DNA of 64,000 nt from Polynucleobacter sp. KF022 (GTDB lineage Bacteria; Pseudomonadota; Gammaproteobacteria; Burkholderiales; Burkholderiaceae). Below, piece by piece: positions 7,918-16,604 of this stretch. Under the pieces are notes generated by a model. That model was not told the DNA's origin. It did no database searches and was given only the letters and a program-made list of their open reading frames with translations. Each line of letters opens with the position of its first letter. The stretch's first letter is position 1. The position numbers were made by a program, and so were the translations under genes. Where the stretch lies: the NCBI RefSeq assembly GCF_027924105.1, contig NZ_AP026972.1, forward strand, positions 62,001 to 126,000, written 5' to 3'.

Positions 7918-7935
7918 CAAAGAAAGGAAAGCATC

Positions 7936-8559
7936 GTGGCACGTTACTTAGGGCCTAAGGCCAAATTAGCACGTCGGGAAGGTACCGACTTATTTTTAAA
8001 GAGCGCACGTCGCGCCCTGTCAGACAAGTGCAAGTTAGATACTAAGCCTGGTCAACATGGTCGTACATCTGGCTCAAGAACATCTGATTACGGTAATCAA
8101 TTGCGTGAAAAGCAAAAGGTTAAGCGTATCTATGGCGTTTTAGAGCGTCAATTCCGTCGTTACTTCGCAGAAGCTGAGCGTCGTAAGGGCAACACTGGTG
8201 AAACATTGCTCCAGTTGCTTGAGTCACGTCTCGACAACGTGGTTTATCGCATGGGCTTTGGTTCAACACGCGCTGAAGCACGTCAGTTGGTTTCTCATTG
8301 CGCAATTTTGCTCAATGGTAGCCCTGTCAATATTCCATCTATTCAGGTTAAGCCTGGCGATGTTGTTGCGATTCGTGAAAAAGCGAAGAAGCAAGCGCGT
8401 ATTACAGAATCACTCAATTTGGTTGGGCAAATGGCAGCTGTTACTTGGGTTTCAGTTGACGCAGCCAAGCTCGAGGGAACATTTAAGCAAGTGCCTGACC
8501 GCGAAGATATTAGCGGTGAAATTAATGAAAGTTTGATCGTCGAATTGTATTCACGCTAA
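7936..8559 (+). CDS. rpsD: 30S ribosomal protein S4
   Basis: 207 residues from GTG 7936 with a strong AGAAAGGAAAG ribosome-binding site. The N-terminus MARYLGPKAKLARREGTDLFLK and the S4 RNA-binding domain RLDNVVYRMGFGSTRAEARQLVSH are clear. S4 initiates 30S assembly by binding the 16S 5' domain and in E. coli represses the alpha operon. The structured 118-base gap upstream sets it apart from the tightly packed neighbours. Confidence 0.98.
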   Translation: MARYLGPKAKLARREGTDLFLKSARRALSDKCKLDTKPGQHGRTSGSRTSDYGNQLREKQKVKRIYGVLERQFRRYFAEAERRKGNTGETLLQLLESRLDNVVYRMGFGSTRAEARQLVSHCAILLNGSPVNIPSIQVKPGDVVAIREKAKKQARITESLNLVGQMAAVTWVSVDAAKLEGTFKQVPDREDISGEINESLIVELYSR

Positions 8560-8582
8560 TTAGGCACTCTCAAGGAAAAAAT

Positions 8583-9563
8583 ATGCAAACAAATTTGCTC
8601 AAGCCAAAGATTATTTCTGTTGAAGCGCTTACCGCCAACCAAGCTAAGGTTGTTATGGAGCCGTTCGAGCGTGGCTATGGCCACACACTCGGAAATGCAT
8701 TACGTCGTGTACTTTTGTCCTCGATGGTTGGTTATGCACCAACTGAAGTAGCTATTGCAGGTGTTGTTCATGAGTACTCCACATTAGATGGAGTTCAAGA
8801 GGACGTAGTAAATCTCTTGTTGAACCTCAAAGGTATCGTATTTAAGTTGCAGTCACGTGACGAAGTTACTATCAATTTGCGTAAAGAAGGCCCAGGCGTT
8901 GTTACTGCAAAAGATATCGATTTGCCACATGATGTAGAAATCATGAACCCTGATCACGTGATCGCTCACTTGTCTGCTGGTGGCAAGTTGGATATGCAGA
9001 TCAAGGTTGAAAAAGGTCGTGGCTATGTTCCGGGTAACGTACGTCAGTACAACGACGAAGCTACTAAGATCATTGGCCGTATCGTGTTGGATGCTTCATT
9101 CAGCCCGGTAAGTCGTGTTAGCTACGCTGTTGAATCTGCTCGTGTTGAGCAACGTACCGATCTCGATCGTCTCGTAATGACCATCGAAACAAACGGTGTG
9201 TTGTCTCCTGAAGAAGCAATTCGTCAAGCAGCTAGCATCTTGGTTGATCAGTTGGTTGTATTCGCAGCCCTTGAAAGCAGCGAAGTTTCTGGTGATTTAG
9301 CACCAAGCCGCTCTTCAATGGTTGATCCAATGTTGATGCGTCCGGTAGATGACCTCGAGTTGACAGTTCGCTCTGCAAACTGCTTGAAGGCTGAGAACAT
9401 TTACTACATCGGTGACTTGATTCAACGTACAGAGAATGAATTGTTGAAGACGCCTAATCTAGGCCGTAAATCTTTGAATGAAATCAAAGATGTATTGGCG
9501 GCTCGTGGCTTAAGTCTTGGCATGAAACTCGAAAGCTGGCCTCCAGCTAACCTCGAGAAATAA
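8583..9563 (+). CDS. rpoA: RNA polymerase subunit alpha
   Basis: 326 residues. The N-terminal assembly domain (about 1-235) includes EPFERGYGHTLGNALRRVLLSS; a linker leads to the C-terminal domain (about 250-326) with LELTVRSANCLKAENIYYIGDL and NLGRKSLNEIK, which binds UP elements and activators. Alpha dimerises to scaffold beta and beta'. Standard position in the alpha operon between rpsD and rplQ. Confidence 0.99.
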   Translation: MQTNLLKPKIISVEALTANQAKVVMEPFERGYGHTLGNALRRVLLSSMVGYAPTEVAIAGVVHEYSTLDGVQEDVVNLLLNLKGIVFKLQSRDEVTINLRKEGPGVVTAKDIDLPHDVEIMNPDHVIAHLSAGGKLDMQIKVEKGRGYVPGNVRQYNDEATKIIGRIVLDASFSPVSRVSYAVESARVEQRTDLDRLVMTIETNGVLSPEEAIRQAASILVDQLVVFAALESSEVSGDLAPSRSSMVDPMLMRPVDDLELTVRSANCLKAENIYYIGDLIQRTENELLKTPNLGRKSLNEIKDVLAARGLSLGMKLESWPPANLEK

Positions 9564-9579
9564 TTAGAAAGGAAGCATC

Positions 9580-9975
9580 ATGCGTCACGGAAACGGCTTA
9601 CGCAAACTAAACAGAACATCATCACATCGCTTGGCGATGCTGCGCAACATGTCCAATTCACTTTTGGAGCACGAAGTCATTAAAACGACTTTGCCAAAAG
9701 CCAAAGAATTGCGTATGGTTGTTGAGCCTTTGATTACCTTGGGTAAAAAAGACAACTTAGCAAACCGTCGCTTGGCATTCAATCGCACACGTGATCGTGA
9801 TATCGTAGCCAAGCTCTTCACAGAACTCGGCCCACGTTACGCAACACGTCCAGGTGGCTACCTTCGTATTTTGAAGTTTGGCTTCCGTCATGGCGACAAT
9901 GCACCTATGGCATTGGTTGAGTTGGTGGATCGCCCTGAAGTTGAAGAAACAGCAGCAGTAGCTGAAGAGGCTTAA
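9580..9975 (+). CDS. rplQ: 50S ribosomal protein L17
   Basis: 131 residues: MRHGNGLRKLNRTSSHRLAMLRNM start and the LRILKFGFRHGDNAPMALVEL segment, with a short acidic Ala/Glu tail as in other Burkholderiales. L17 lies at the exit tunnel surface. Last gene of the alpha operon, followed by an intrinsic terminator. Confidence 0.98.
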   Translation: MRHGNGLRKLNRTSSHRLAMLRNMSNSLLEHEVIKTTLPKAKELRMVVEPLITLGKKDNLANRRLAFNRTRDRDIVAKLFTELGPRYATRPGGYLRILKFGFRHGDNAPMALVELVDRPEVEETAAVAEEA

Positions 9976-9991
9976 GTCTCACGGTTACAGT

Positions 9992-10020
9992 AAAAAGCCA
10001 GGCTTCGGTCTGGCTTTTTT
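9992..10020 (+). terminator. Intrinsic terminator of the alpha operon
   Basis: AAAAAGCCAGGC, a TTCG tetraloop, then GTCTGGC and a six-T run. The stem is continuous with one G-T wobble and is capped by the extra-stable UUCG loop. It begins 16 bases after the rplQ stop, so it ends the long ribosomal transcript. Confidence 0.92.
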
Positions 10021-10044
10021 CATTTATCAGGTTATAAATACAGA

Positions 10045-10395
10045 ATGTCTAAAAACATACCATTCAATCACAGCAAGCTTTTGGTGGTGGTTACCAGCCT
10101 TCCTAGTTTGGATGCTGCTAAGGGCTTAGCCCGTGCTTTAGTTGAGCAGAATTTAGCTGCTTGCGCGCAGCTGACTGAGGGTATTCATTCGATTTATCGC
10201 TGGGAAGGCAAAATTTGCGAAGAGCAAGAAGTGTTGTTATCTGCAAAAACTATCGAAGCAAAGTGGCTTGAGATATTGGCTTTTATTCAAAGTGCCCATC
10301 CTTATGACCTGCCTGAGATCTTGGCTTTTTCACCAGAGCAGCATGAAAGACAGTACGGCGCATGGGTCGAGTCTGAGGTAAATTCGAAGTCATGA
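10045..10395 (+). CDS. cutA: Divalent-cation tolerance protein CutA
   Basis: 116 residues, matching CutA1 family length and pattern: VVTSLPSLDAAKGLARALVEQNLAACAQL near the N-terminus, then IYRWEGKICEEQEVLLSAKT and HPYDLPEILAF. CutA is a very stable trimer of ferredoxin-like fold linked genetically to copper tolerance; its exact biochemical role is unsettled. The stop overlaps the dsbD ATG by four bases, the same cutA-dsbD pairing seen in E. coli. Confidence 0.93.
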   Translation: MSKNIPFNHSKLLVVVTSLPSLDAAKGLARALVEQNLAACAQLTEGIHSIYRWEGKICEEQEVLLSAKTIEAKWLEILAFIQSAHPYDLPEILAFSPEQHERQYGAWVESEVNSKS

Positions 10396-12068
10396 AATTA
10401 CATTCTTTCTTGGTAAGAATTTTTGCGGTCTTGTTACTCCTCTCTGCGCAAGCATTTGCTGCGCAAGATTTCTTGCCCCCAGAAAAAGCATTTCGGGTGG
10501 AGGCCACTTGGTTAGAAAATTCCAATCAAGTCGAACTGGAATTTCTGCCTTCTAAAGGTTATTACATCTACCAAGAGTCTTTAAAGTTCCAAGCAGGCTC
10601 ACAGGCTGAGAAGCTAAGTAATATAAGGCCTGCAGTGCCACCGGGCATAGAAAAATTTGATGAAACTTTTCAAAAAAAGCTTCAGGTATACAAAGAACCA
10701 TTCTTAGTTTTTCTAGAGATTAAGCCTGCAGTTGGGCAGCCTGTTCATTTGGAGATCACTCTTCAGGGTTGTGCAGAGGCAGGCATTTGCTACCCACCCA
10801 TGACCCTTAAATTTTTACTTGCTGGACCTGGCGTAAAAGCAGCACCAATTCCAGAAGCATTAGATGGCATTCCCTCGTCAAGCGTGAAGGCAAATGACCA
10901 ATTTAGTTTGGCAGATTTATGGCGTGAGCGCGATAACGTTAATGCCATCAGCCGCTTTTTAGAAAACACTTCAACTGCGTATTTATTTCTAGCATTCTTT
11001 GTATTGGGCCTGGCTTTGGCATTCACGCCTTGCGTGCTTCCCATGTTGCCGATCCTATCCAGCGTAATCTTCGGGACTCAAGATGGCAAAGCTATTTCAA
11101 AGGGCCGTGCTAGCGCCCTAGCATTGGCCTACGTCTTAGGTATGGCTTTGGTATATGCCTTGGCAGGCGTGCTCATGGCGGCTCTGGGGGGCAGCGTACA
11201 GCGTGCCTTACAAAGTCCTTTTGCGCTCGCTACTTTTGCCCTATTGCTATTAGCCCTATCTGGCAGTCTATTTGGCTTGTATGACTTACGTCTGCCCCAA
11301 TCATGGCATCAGCATGTCGATAGGTTAGCAGGGCGTCAAAAGGGCGGTAGCGTATTTGGTGCCTTTGCTTTGGGGGGTATTTCCACGCTGGTAGCCAGCC
11401 CCTGCATTACGGCTCCTTTAGCAGGCGTTTTAGCCTTTATTGCCCAAACCGGTTCTATGAGTTTGGGTGCGGGCTTACTCTTTGTAATGGCGCTAGGAAT
11501 GGGATTACCACTGTTATTTATCGCTGTTGAAGCTCGCATCTTGATTCCATCTACTGGAATCTGGATGGTGTGGTTACAGCGCACTCTAGGTGTTTTATTG
11601 GTTGCAACGGCTGCTTGGATTGCCTCGCCATTGCTGCAAAATAATGACGCTTCTGGAACTGCAAAAACAGTTAATGGTCAGAGTATTCACCAAGTTGGAA
11701 ACTTGGCTTTTATTGTGATTCAGTCGCCGGCGCAGCTTGATATTCAATTGAGCAAAGCCAAAGAAGAAAAGAAACTAGTCCTCTTGGATTTTTATGCTGA
11801 TTGGTGCATTAGTTGCAAAGAAATGGAAGTCAATACTTTTGCAAATCCAGAAGTCAGTAAGGTGCTAAAGCAGTTTGTTTTATTACAGGCTGATGTCACT
11901 GTAAACAGCCCTGATAACCAGGCTTTGCTGAAGCGCTTTGGTTTATTTGGTCCCCCAGGCATTCTGATCTTTGATCAAAATTCGCAAGAGCAAAAAGATC
12001 AACGTGTGATTGGCTATATGCCACCACAACGTTTTATTGAGCGCTTAAAAAACGTGTTGAAAAACTAA
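10392..12068 (+). CDS. dsbD: Thiol:disulfide interchange protein DsbD
   Basis: 558 residues with the full three-domain layout. A signal peptide (about 1-23) is followed by the periplasmic alpha domain with Cys127 and Cys133 (CAEAGIC), a central membrane domain from about 195 with TPCVLP (Cys214) and SPCITAP, and a C-terminal thioredoxin-like gamma domain with WCISC. It moves electrons from cytoplasmic thioredoxin to periplasmic DsbC and the cytochrome c maturation thioredoxins. Neighbouring cytochrome c4 and the bc1 genes downstream need such reductant for haem attachment. Confidence 0.95.
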   Translation: MKLHSFLVRIFAVLLLLSAQAFAAQDFLPPEKAFRVEATWLENSNQVELEFLPSKGYYIYQESLKFQAGSQAEKLSNIRPAVPPGIEKFDETFQKKLQVYKEPFLVFLEIKPAVGQPVHLEITLQGCAEAGICYPPMTLKFLLAGPGVKAAPIPEALDGIPSSSVKANDQFSLADLWRERDNVNAISRFLENTSTAYLFLAFFVLGLALAFTPCVLPMLPILSSVIFGTQDGKAISKGRASALALAYVLGMALVYALAGVLMAALGGSVQRALQSPFALATFALLLLALSGSLFGLYDLRLPQSWHQHVDRLAGRQKGGSVFGAFALGGISTLVASPCITAPLAGVLAFIAQTGSMSLGAGLLFVMALGMGLPLLFIAVEARILIPSTGIWMVWLQRTLGVLLVATAAWIASPLLQNNDASGTAKTVNGQSIHQVGNLAFIVIQSPAQLDIQLSKAKEEKKLVLLDFYADWCISCKEMEVNTFANPEVSKVLKQFVLLQADVTVNSPDNQALLKRFGLFGPPGILIFDQNSQEQKDQRVIGYMPPQRFIERLKNVLKN

Positions 12069-12108
12069 AGCAGCTGAGTAACTATTGAATTATTTCTTAG
12101 CTGCTTTA
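12066..12108. terminator. Dyad shared by the convergent dsbD and hemB ends
   Basis: Perfect 10-bp inverted repeat TAAAGCAGCT (12066-12075) and AGCTGCTTTA (12099-12108) with a 23-base loop. Its arms cover the dsbD stop codon on one strand and the last hemB codons on the other. It may halt both convergent transcripts, but neither side has a long U-run, so the call is structural. Confidence 0.4.
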
Positions 12109-13112
12109 ATGAGTCGCGCCGCTTCCAGCGCAAAGTAAGTCAGAACACCATCGGCACCAGCACGTTTAAATGCAAGTAGTGATTCCATCATTACAGCATC
12201 GTAATCTAACCAACCATTCTGTGCAGCGGCTTTGAGCATGGCATATTCACCGCTCACTTGGTATGCATAAGTTGGGTAATCAAACTCTTCGCGTACGCGT
12301 CGCACGATATCTAAATAAGGCATGCCAGGTTTGACCATCACCATATCAGCACCTTCATTGATATCGAGAGCCACCTCCCGCAAAGCCTCGTCACCATTGG
12401 CGCAATCCATTTGGTAGGTCTTTTTATCCGCCTTGCCTAGGTTCTTGGCAGAGCCTACGGCATCTCTGAATGGGCCATAAAACGCTGAGGCGTATTTGGC
12501 AGAGTAGGCCATGATGCGAGTGTGAATAAGTTTCCTTTGTTCAAGCGCTTCACGAATTTTTCCGATGCGACCATCCATCATGTCTGAGGGTGCGACGATA
12601 TCGACGCCAGCCTCAGCTTGCGCAATCGCTTGTTGAACTAAGATTGCGGTAGTTTCATCATTGAGAATGCGACCTTGCTCATCAAGAACACCATCTTGAC
12701 CATGGCTTGTATAGGGATCAAGTGCTACATCCGTCATGATGCCTAGATTGGGAAAGCGTTTTTTGAGTTCGCGAACGGCTGTTGGAATAAGACCATTTGG
12801 ATTAAATGCTTCTTTACCATCAGGCGTTTTTAGTGAGGAGTTGATCACCGGAAAGAGTGCAAGAACTGGAATGCCCAAATCAATACACTCTTGCGCAACT
12901 GGAAAAAGCAAATCTAAAGACACTCGATTTACACCTGGCATTGAGACAACGGCTTCGGATTTGCCTTGGCCTTCAAGCAGGAACACCGGGTAGATAAAGT
13001 CATTGGCAGAGACACTGTTCTCTTGCATAAGGCGGCGTGACCAATCATCACGACGCATGCGGCGAGGACGATGCCCTGGAAAATTAAGCAATGAATTAGC
13101 TGGTGATTTCAT
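12090..13112 (-). CDS. hemB: Delta-aminolevulinic acid dehydratase (porphobilinogen synthase)
   Basis: 340 residues from ATG 13112, preceded by AAAGAAG. A longer frame to 13169 exists but its first 19 residues only translate engB sequence out of frame. Active-site lysines lie in MAYSAKYASAFYGPFRD and MVMVKPGMPYLD. The metal region reads DVALDPYTSHGQDG, lacking the three cysteines of the zinc type, so this is the magnesium-type enzyme as in Pseudomonas. It condenses two 5-aminolevulinate molecules to porphobilinogen in haem synthesis. The start overlaps the engB end by 17 bases, giving an engB-hemB operon. Confidence 0.95.
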   Translation of the reverse strand: MKSPANSLLNFPGHRPRRMRRDDWSRRLMQENSVSANDFIYPVFLLEGQGKSEAVVSMPGVNRVSLDLLFPVAQECIDLGIPVLALFPVINSSLKTPDGKEAFNPNGLIPTAVRELKKRFPNLGIMTDVALDPYTSHGQDGVLDEQGRILNDETTAILVQQAIAQAEAGVDIVAPSDMMDGRIGKIREALEQRKLIHTRIMAYSAKYASAFYGPFRDAVGSAKNLGKADKKTYQMDCANGDEALREVALDINEGADMVMVKPGMPYLDIVRRVREEFDYPTYAYQVSGEYAMLKAAAQNGWLDYDAVMMESLLAFKRAGADGVLTYFALEAARLIKAAKK

Positions 13113-13761
13113 CTTCTTTAGTCTCTGCTTCAAATAACCATTTAATAACAATATTGTCGGCCTCTTCAAGGCCTATTCGTTTGGTGCTTGAAAATAATTG
13201 TGCCGTAAGTTGCTTGGACTCACCATTGCCATCGGGCAAAGCTGGGTCGTATTGCTGCAATTGCTTGCGGACTGCCTCAAGCGCATGCTTGCACTCACTT
13301 TTATTGAGTTTGTCGCATTTGCTGAGCAAAACATGAATTGGCTTGCCAGTAGGTACAAACCACTCAATCATTTGCTCATCCAAATCGGTGATACCGCGCC
13401 TAGAGTCCACAATGAGGATCATGCCTACCAACTGCTCTCGCTCCTGCAAATAGTCGCTTAGCAGGGAATTCCAGTGGTATTTGGTTTCATGGTTGACAGC
13501 TGCATAGCCATAGCCTGGCAAGTCCACCAAGTAGGCTAGGAGGTCATCTTTGGCAAAAAGGCCGAAATAGTTGATATGTTGGGTGCGGCCAGGCGTTTTA
13601 CTGGCAAAAGCGAGTCTTTTTTGGTTGCAAAGGACATTTATAGCGCTGGATTTACCAGCGTTTGAGCGCCCAGCAAAAGCCACCTCACGCAGGGGCGTAG
13701 CAGGCAGGCAATGGGTGTCATTGACTGTGGTGGCGAATCGGGCTTGAAAGAGTTTAGACAT
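13096..13761 (-). CDS. engB: GTP-binding protein EngB (YihA/YsxC)
   Basis: 221 residues with ordered GTPase motifs: G1 GRSNAGKSS (31-39), the T of G2 in the KTPGRTQHINYF loop, G3 DLPGYGYA and G4 SKCDKL. EngB (YihA/YsxC) is an essential GTPase that helps late 50S subunit maturation. It precedes hemB on the same strand, overlapping its start. A 114-base spacer separates it from the divergent cytochrome c4 gene. Confidence 0.95.
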   Translation of the reverse strand: MSKLFQARFATTVNDTHCLPATPLREVAFAGRSNAGKSSAINVLCNQKRLAFASKTPGRTQHINYFGLFAKDDLLAYLVDLPGYGYAAVNHETKYHWNSLLSDYLQEREQLVGMILIVDSRRGITDLDEQMIEWFVPTGKPIHVLLSKCDKLNKSECKHALEAVRKQLQQYDPALPDGNGESKQLTAQLFSSTKRIGLEEADNIVIKWLFEAETKEDEITS

Positions 13762-13875
13762 GTCCAGAAGCTATTGTAAAATCACGCAAAATCATGAAAT
13801 ATCTCATGGTGTTGGGTAAAAGGTTGTAAATGCAGGGCCCAAACACTTTTAGGAATTTTTGCCAAGGTAAACATA

Positions 13876-14601
13876 ATGCGTCAAACCTCTCAAATCTCCA
13901 AATTAACTAGCTTACGTGCTGGTTTTGCGGCTCTCTCTATTTTCGCCTTGATTGGCATTTCTGGCACAGTTTTTGCTGCCGATGCGGCTCCGGCTGCACC
14001 TGCTGCTGAAGCTAAGGCTGCTGTTCCAGGCAAGCCAAAAGTTGATGCAGCGGCTGGCGAAGCTCTGTACTCCAATGGCGATCCTTCGCGCGGCGTTACA
14101 GCTTGTCTTACTTGCCACGGCCCTAAAGGGCAAAGCGCAGTTGCTACTTGGCCTAAGTTATCTGCCCAACACGCAGCATATACAGCCAAGCAGTTGAAAA
14201 ACTTTAAAGAAGGTACTCGTGCTAATCCTGTGATGATGGGTATGTCAGCCACATTGACTGAACAGGATATGCAAAACATTGCAGCTTACTTAGTTAAGCA
14301 GCCCGTTTCTTTGGGTGTTGCTCAAGACAAGGCAACCATCGAGTTAGGTCAAAGTATTTACCGCGGCGGTATCGCAGCAAAGGGTGTTCCAGCATGTGCA
14401 GCTTGCCATAGCCCAACAGGTGCTGGCATCCCTTCACAGTACCCACGATTAGGTGGTCAATGGGCTGATTACTCATACGCACAATTGGTTGCGTTTAGTA
14501 ACGGCACTCGCAAGAATGGTCCAATGATGACAGCTATTGCAGGCAAGATGTCAGATTTAGAAATGAAAGCAGTTTCTGACTACATTGCAGGCTTACGTTA
14601 A
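13876..14601 (+). CDS. Dihaem cytochrome c4
   Basis: 241 residues: a Sec signal peptide (cleavage near 34), an Ala/Pro/Lys-rich linker, then two class I cytochrome c domains with CLTCH (77-81) and CAACH (174-178). Likely axial methionines lie in ANPVMMGMS and KNGPMMTAI. Cytochrome c4 carries electrons in the periplasm, typically between the bc1 complex (petABC, this window) and terminal oxidases. Many Burkholderiales carry resB-ccsA directly after this gene; here lysA follows on the opposite strand. No reliable promoter could be fixed in the 114-base upstream spacer. Confidence 0.93.
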   Translation: MRQTSQISKLTSLRAGFAALSIFALIGISGTVFAADAAPAAPAAEAKAAVPGKPKVDAAAGEALYSNGDPSRGVTACLTCHGPKGQSAVATWPKLSAQHAAYTAKQLKNFKEGTRANPVMMGMSATLTEQDMQNIAAYLVKQPVSLGVAQDKATIELGQSIYRGGIAAKGVPACAACHSPTGAGIPSQYPRLGGQWADYSYAQLVAFSNGTRKNGPMMTAIAGKMSDLEMKAVSDYIAGLR

Positions 14602-14620
14602 TTAGTAACAGCAAAAAAAC

Positions 14621-14648
14621 AAAACCCCGCTCTTGCAGCGGGGTTTTT
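14621..14648. terminator. Bidirectional terminator between cytochrome c4 and lysA
   Basis: Perfect 11-bp stem AAAACCCCGCT (14621-14631) and AGCGGGGTTTT (14637-14647), five-base loop, T-run on the plus strand and an A-rich run upstream that gives a T-run on the minus strand. It sits between convergent genes and can serve both. Confidence 0.93.
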
Positions 14649-14689
14649 ATTGCCTAAAACTTTACGACGTTATCAACTGATGCAAATTA

Positions 14690-15988
14690 TTAACTTGGTA
14701 AAACTGTTTCCGAAGAGAATAAATCTGCAGTATTTTCGCGAGCGCGAATGACATAAGCATTTTTTCCATCAACCATAATCTCAGCGGGTTTAGGGCGTGT
14801 GTTGTAGTTGGACGCCATTACAAAACCATAAGCGCCAGCAGAAAGAATGGCGAGAAGATCACCTTCTTCAATAGCCAGATGACGATCTCTTCCTAGCCAG
14901 TCACCGGATTCGCAAACAGGACCAACAATGTCATAAGTTAAGGCTGTTGCTGTTTTATTCTTTACTGGGACAATGCCGTGATGCGCTTCATATAAGGCTG
15001 GACGCATCAGCTCAGTCATTGCGGCATCCACAATGCAAAAGTTCTTTTCAGCACCTGGCTTTAAATATTCCACCGTGGTTAGGAGTACGCCAGCATTACC
15101 AACTAATGATCTGCCTGGCTCAAGAACAACATCCAGATGGCCAAAGCCACGTTCAGCTACGCGATTTAATAAAGTGTTTGTAAAGTCGGTAATGTCTGGC
15201 GGAGTTTCATCGCTATATGAAATTCCGAGGCCGCCACCTAGATCTAGATGGTGAATAACAATGCCTTCTTTTTTCAGTTGTGCAACAAGATCCAATACTT
15301 TATCGAGCGCATCTAAGTAAGGCGCAGTAGTGGTAATTTGTGAGCCAATATGGCAATCAATACCGACAACATCAATTTGAGAAAGTTGTGACGCTTCACG
15401 ATATGTTTTTAAAACCTCGTGATAGGCGATGCCAAATTTATTGCCCTTCAATCCAGTGGAAATATAAGGATGAGTTTGTGCATCCACATCCGGATTAACG
15501 CGTAAAGAAATAGGGGCGCGCAGATTTAGCTCAGAGGCAACCCGATTGATTTTATGTAGCTCGGCGATGGACTCAACATTGATGCATTTCACGCCAGCCT
15601 TTAGGGCTGCGCCAATTTCAGAGGCGGATTTACCTACGCCAGCAAATACCAGGCTTTTCGGGTCTGCACCAATGGCTAACGCACGCGCTAATTCGCCGCC
15701 ACTAACTAAATCAAACCCAGAACCCAATTTTTTAAAGCAATCAAGCACTGCTAAATTGCTATTGGCTTTCATGGCATAGTGCACGCGCGCACGACGTTTG
15801 CCATTGCTATCAACACAGGCCTTATCGTATGCCTGATAGGCCTCTGTTAATGCTTTTTTGCTATAGACATAGAGCGGAGTGCCAAACTCTTTTGCTAAAT
15901 CAGCCAGTGGAATTTCTTCGGCAAACCAGTTGCCATTACGTTCCGAAAAACCGGATAACTGAGGAATTGGAAGTGCTTTGCTTGTCAT
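14690..15988 (-). CDS. lysA: Diaminopimelate decarboxylase
   Basis: 432 residues of the alanine-racemase-fold PLP family. The PLP lysine is K74 in VHYAMKANSNLAVL; further signatures are GIDCHIGSQI, HLDLGGGLGISY, EPGRSLVGNAG and CESGDWLGRDR, where the last supplies the substrate-binding Cys and Glu. It converts meso-diaminopimelate to lysine, the last step of lysine synthesis. Its ATG overlaps the lptM stop by one base (TAATG), so the two are translated together, an arrangement usual in proteobacteria. Confidence 0.96.
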   Translation of the reverse strand: MTSKALPIPQLSGFSERNGNWFAEEIPLADLAKEFGTPLYVYSKKALTEAYQAYDKACVDSNGKRRARVHYAMKANSNLAVLDCFKKLGSGFDLVSGGELARALAIGADPKSLVFAGVGKSASEIGAALKAGVKCINVESIAELHKINRVASELNLRAPISLRVNPDVDAQTHPYISTGLKGNKFGIAYHEVLKTYREASQLSQIDVVGIDCHIGSQITTTAPYLDALDKVLDLVAQLKKEGIVIHHLDLGGGLGISYSDETPPDITDFTNTLLNRVAERGFGHLDVVLEPGRSLVGNAGVLLTTVEYLKPGAEKNFCIVDAAMTELMRPALYEAHHGIVPVKNKTATALTYDIVGPVCESGDWLGRDRHLAIEEGDLLAILSAGAYGFVMASNYNTRPKPAEIMVDGKNAYVIRARENTADLFSSETVLPS

Positions 15989-16179
15989 TACTTGGCCGTT
16001 GAAGGATTACTTGGGCTGGCGGGTGTTTGGGGTGGGTAGAGTTTGCCTTTGGGTTCAGGCTCTGTGGGAGCCGGAGGAGCAGATGGCACATTGGGCAAAA
16101 ATAGCGGTCCTCTTACCCCACACCCAACAAGGGATATTAAAAAGCTAAGGCAGAGGGCTCTATTAAGAATCGCTATCAT
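15988..16179 (-). CDS. lptM: LptM-like (YifL) small lipoprotein
   Basis: 63 residues from ATG 16179 (MIAILNRALCLSFLISLVGC). The lipobox LVGC is followed by GVRGPLFLP, the signature of the small lipoproteins encoded beside lysA, then a Pro/Ser-rich tail. In E. coli LptM (YifL) binds the LptDE translocon and aids its disulfide maturation. An upstream extension to 16236 is unlikely because it places a second hydrophobic-poor leader before the signal peptide and runs into the divergent cyaY region. Confidence 0.85.
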   Translation of the reverse strand: MIAILNRALCLSFLISLVGCGVRGPLFLPNVPSAPPAPTEPEPKGKLYPPQTPASPSNPSTAK

Positions 16180-16226
16180 GAATGTCTCTAAAACGAATGA
16201 TTGAATATAGCATGCAGGACTCCAGT

Positions 16227-16604
16227 ATGAATCCAAATAATTCAGGCACAGAAACCATTGATGACAAGCAGTTTTATCAGCTGGGAAGTCAGCTACTGCA
16301 TTCCATAGAGGCGGCGCTAGAAGCTGCAGATGATGCGTTAGATCTGGATTTAGACGTCGAGCGCCAGGGTGGTAACGTCATCAATATTCGTTTTAAGGAT
16401 AGAAGCGTCATCGTGGTGAATACTCAGCCACCTTTGCATGAAATTTGGGTAGCCGCAAAATCAGGCGGATATCACTATCGCTGGGCTGGCACTGTGGCCA
16501 AGCCTTTATGGCTGGATACCAAAACAGGCAAAGAGCTTTTAAGTGATTTATCAGAGTTTGCTACTGCTCAGGCAGGCCAAGAAATAAAGGTTGCCCTTAT
16601 TTAA
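16227..16604 (+). CDS. cyaY: Iron-sulfur cluster assembly protein CyaY (frataxin)
   Basis: 125 residues from ATG 16227, which has AGGA seven bases upstream. In-frame ATGs at 16182, 16197 and 16212 would extend it, but 16182 lies two bases from the divergent lptM start. The frataxin core is clear: the acidic helix (LHSIEAALEAADDALDLDLDV), then VINIRFKDRSVIVVNTQPPLHEIWVAAKSGGYHY. CyaY binds iron at the acidic ridge and modulates IscS activity. Its end overlaps the convergent aroB end by four bases. Confidence 0.92.
   Translation: MNPNNSGTETIDDKQFYQLGSQLLHSIEAALEAADDALDLDLDVERQGGNVINIRFKDRSVIVVNTQPPLHEIWVAAKSGGYHYRWAGTVAKPLWLDTKTGKELLSDLSEFATAQAGQEIKVALI

Noticed and set aside
13113..13169. Extended N-terminus for hemB (19 extra residues)
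   Set aside because: The extra residues are engB codons read out of frame, and the ATG at 13112 has an AAAGAAG ribosome-binding site and gives the family N-terminus.
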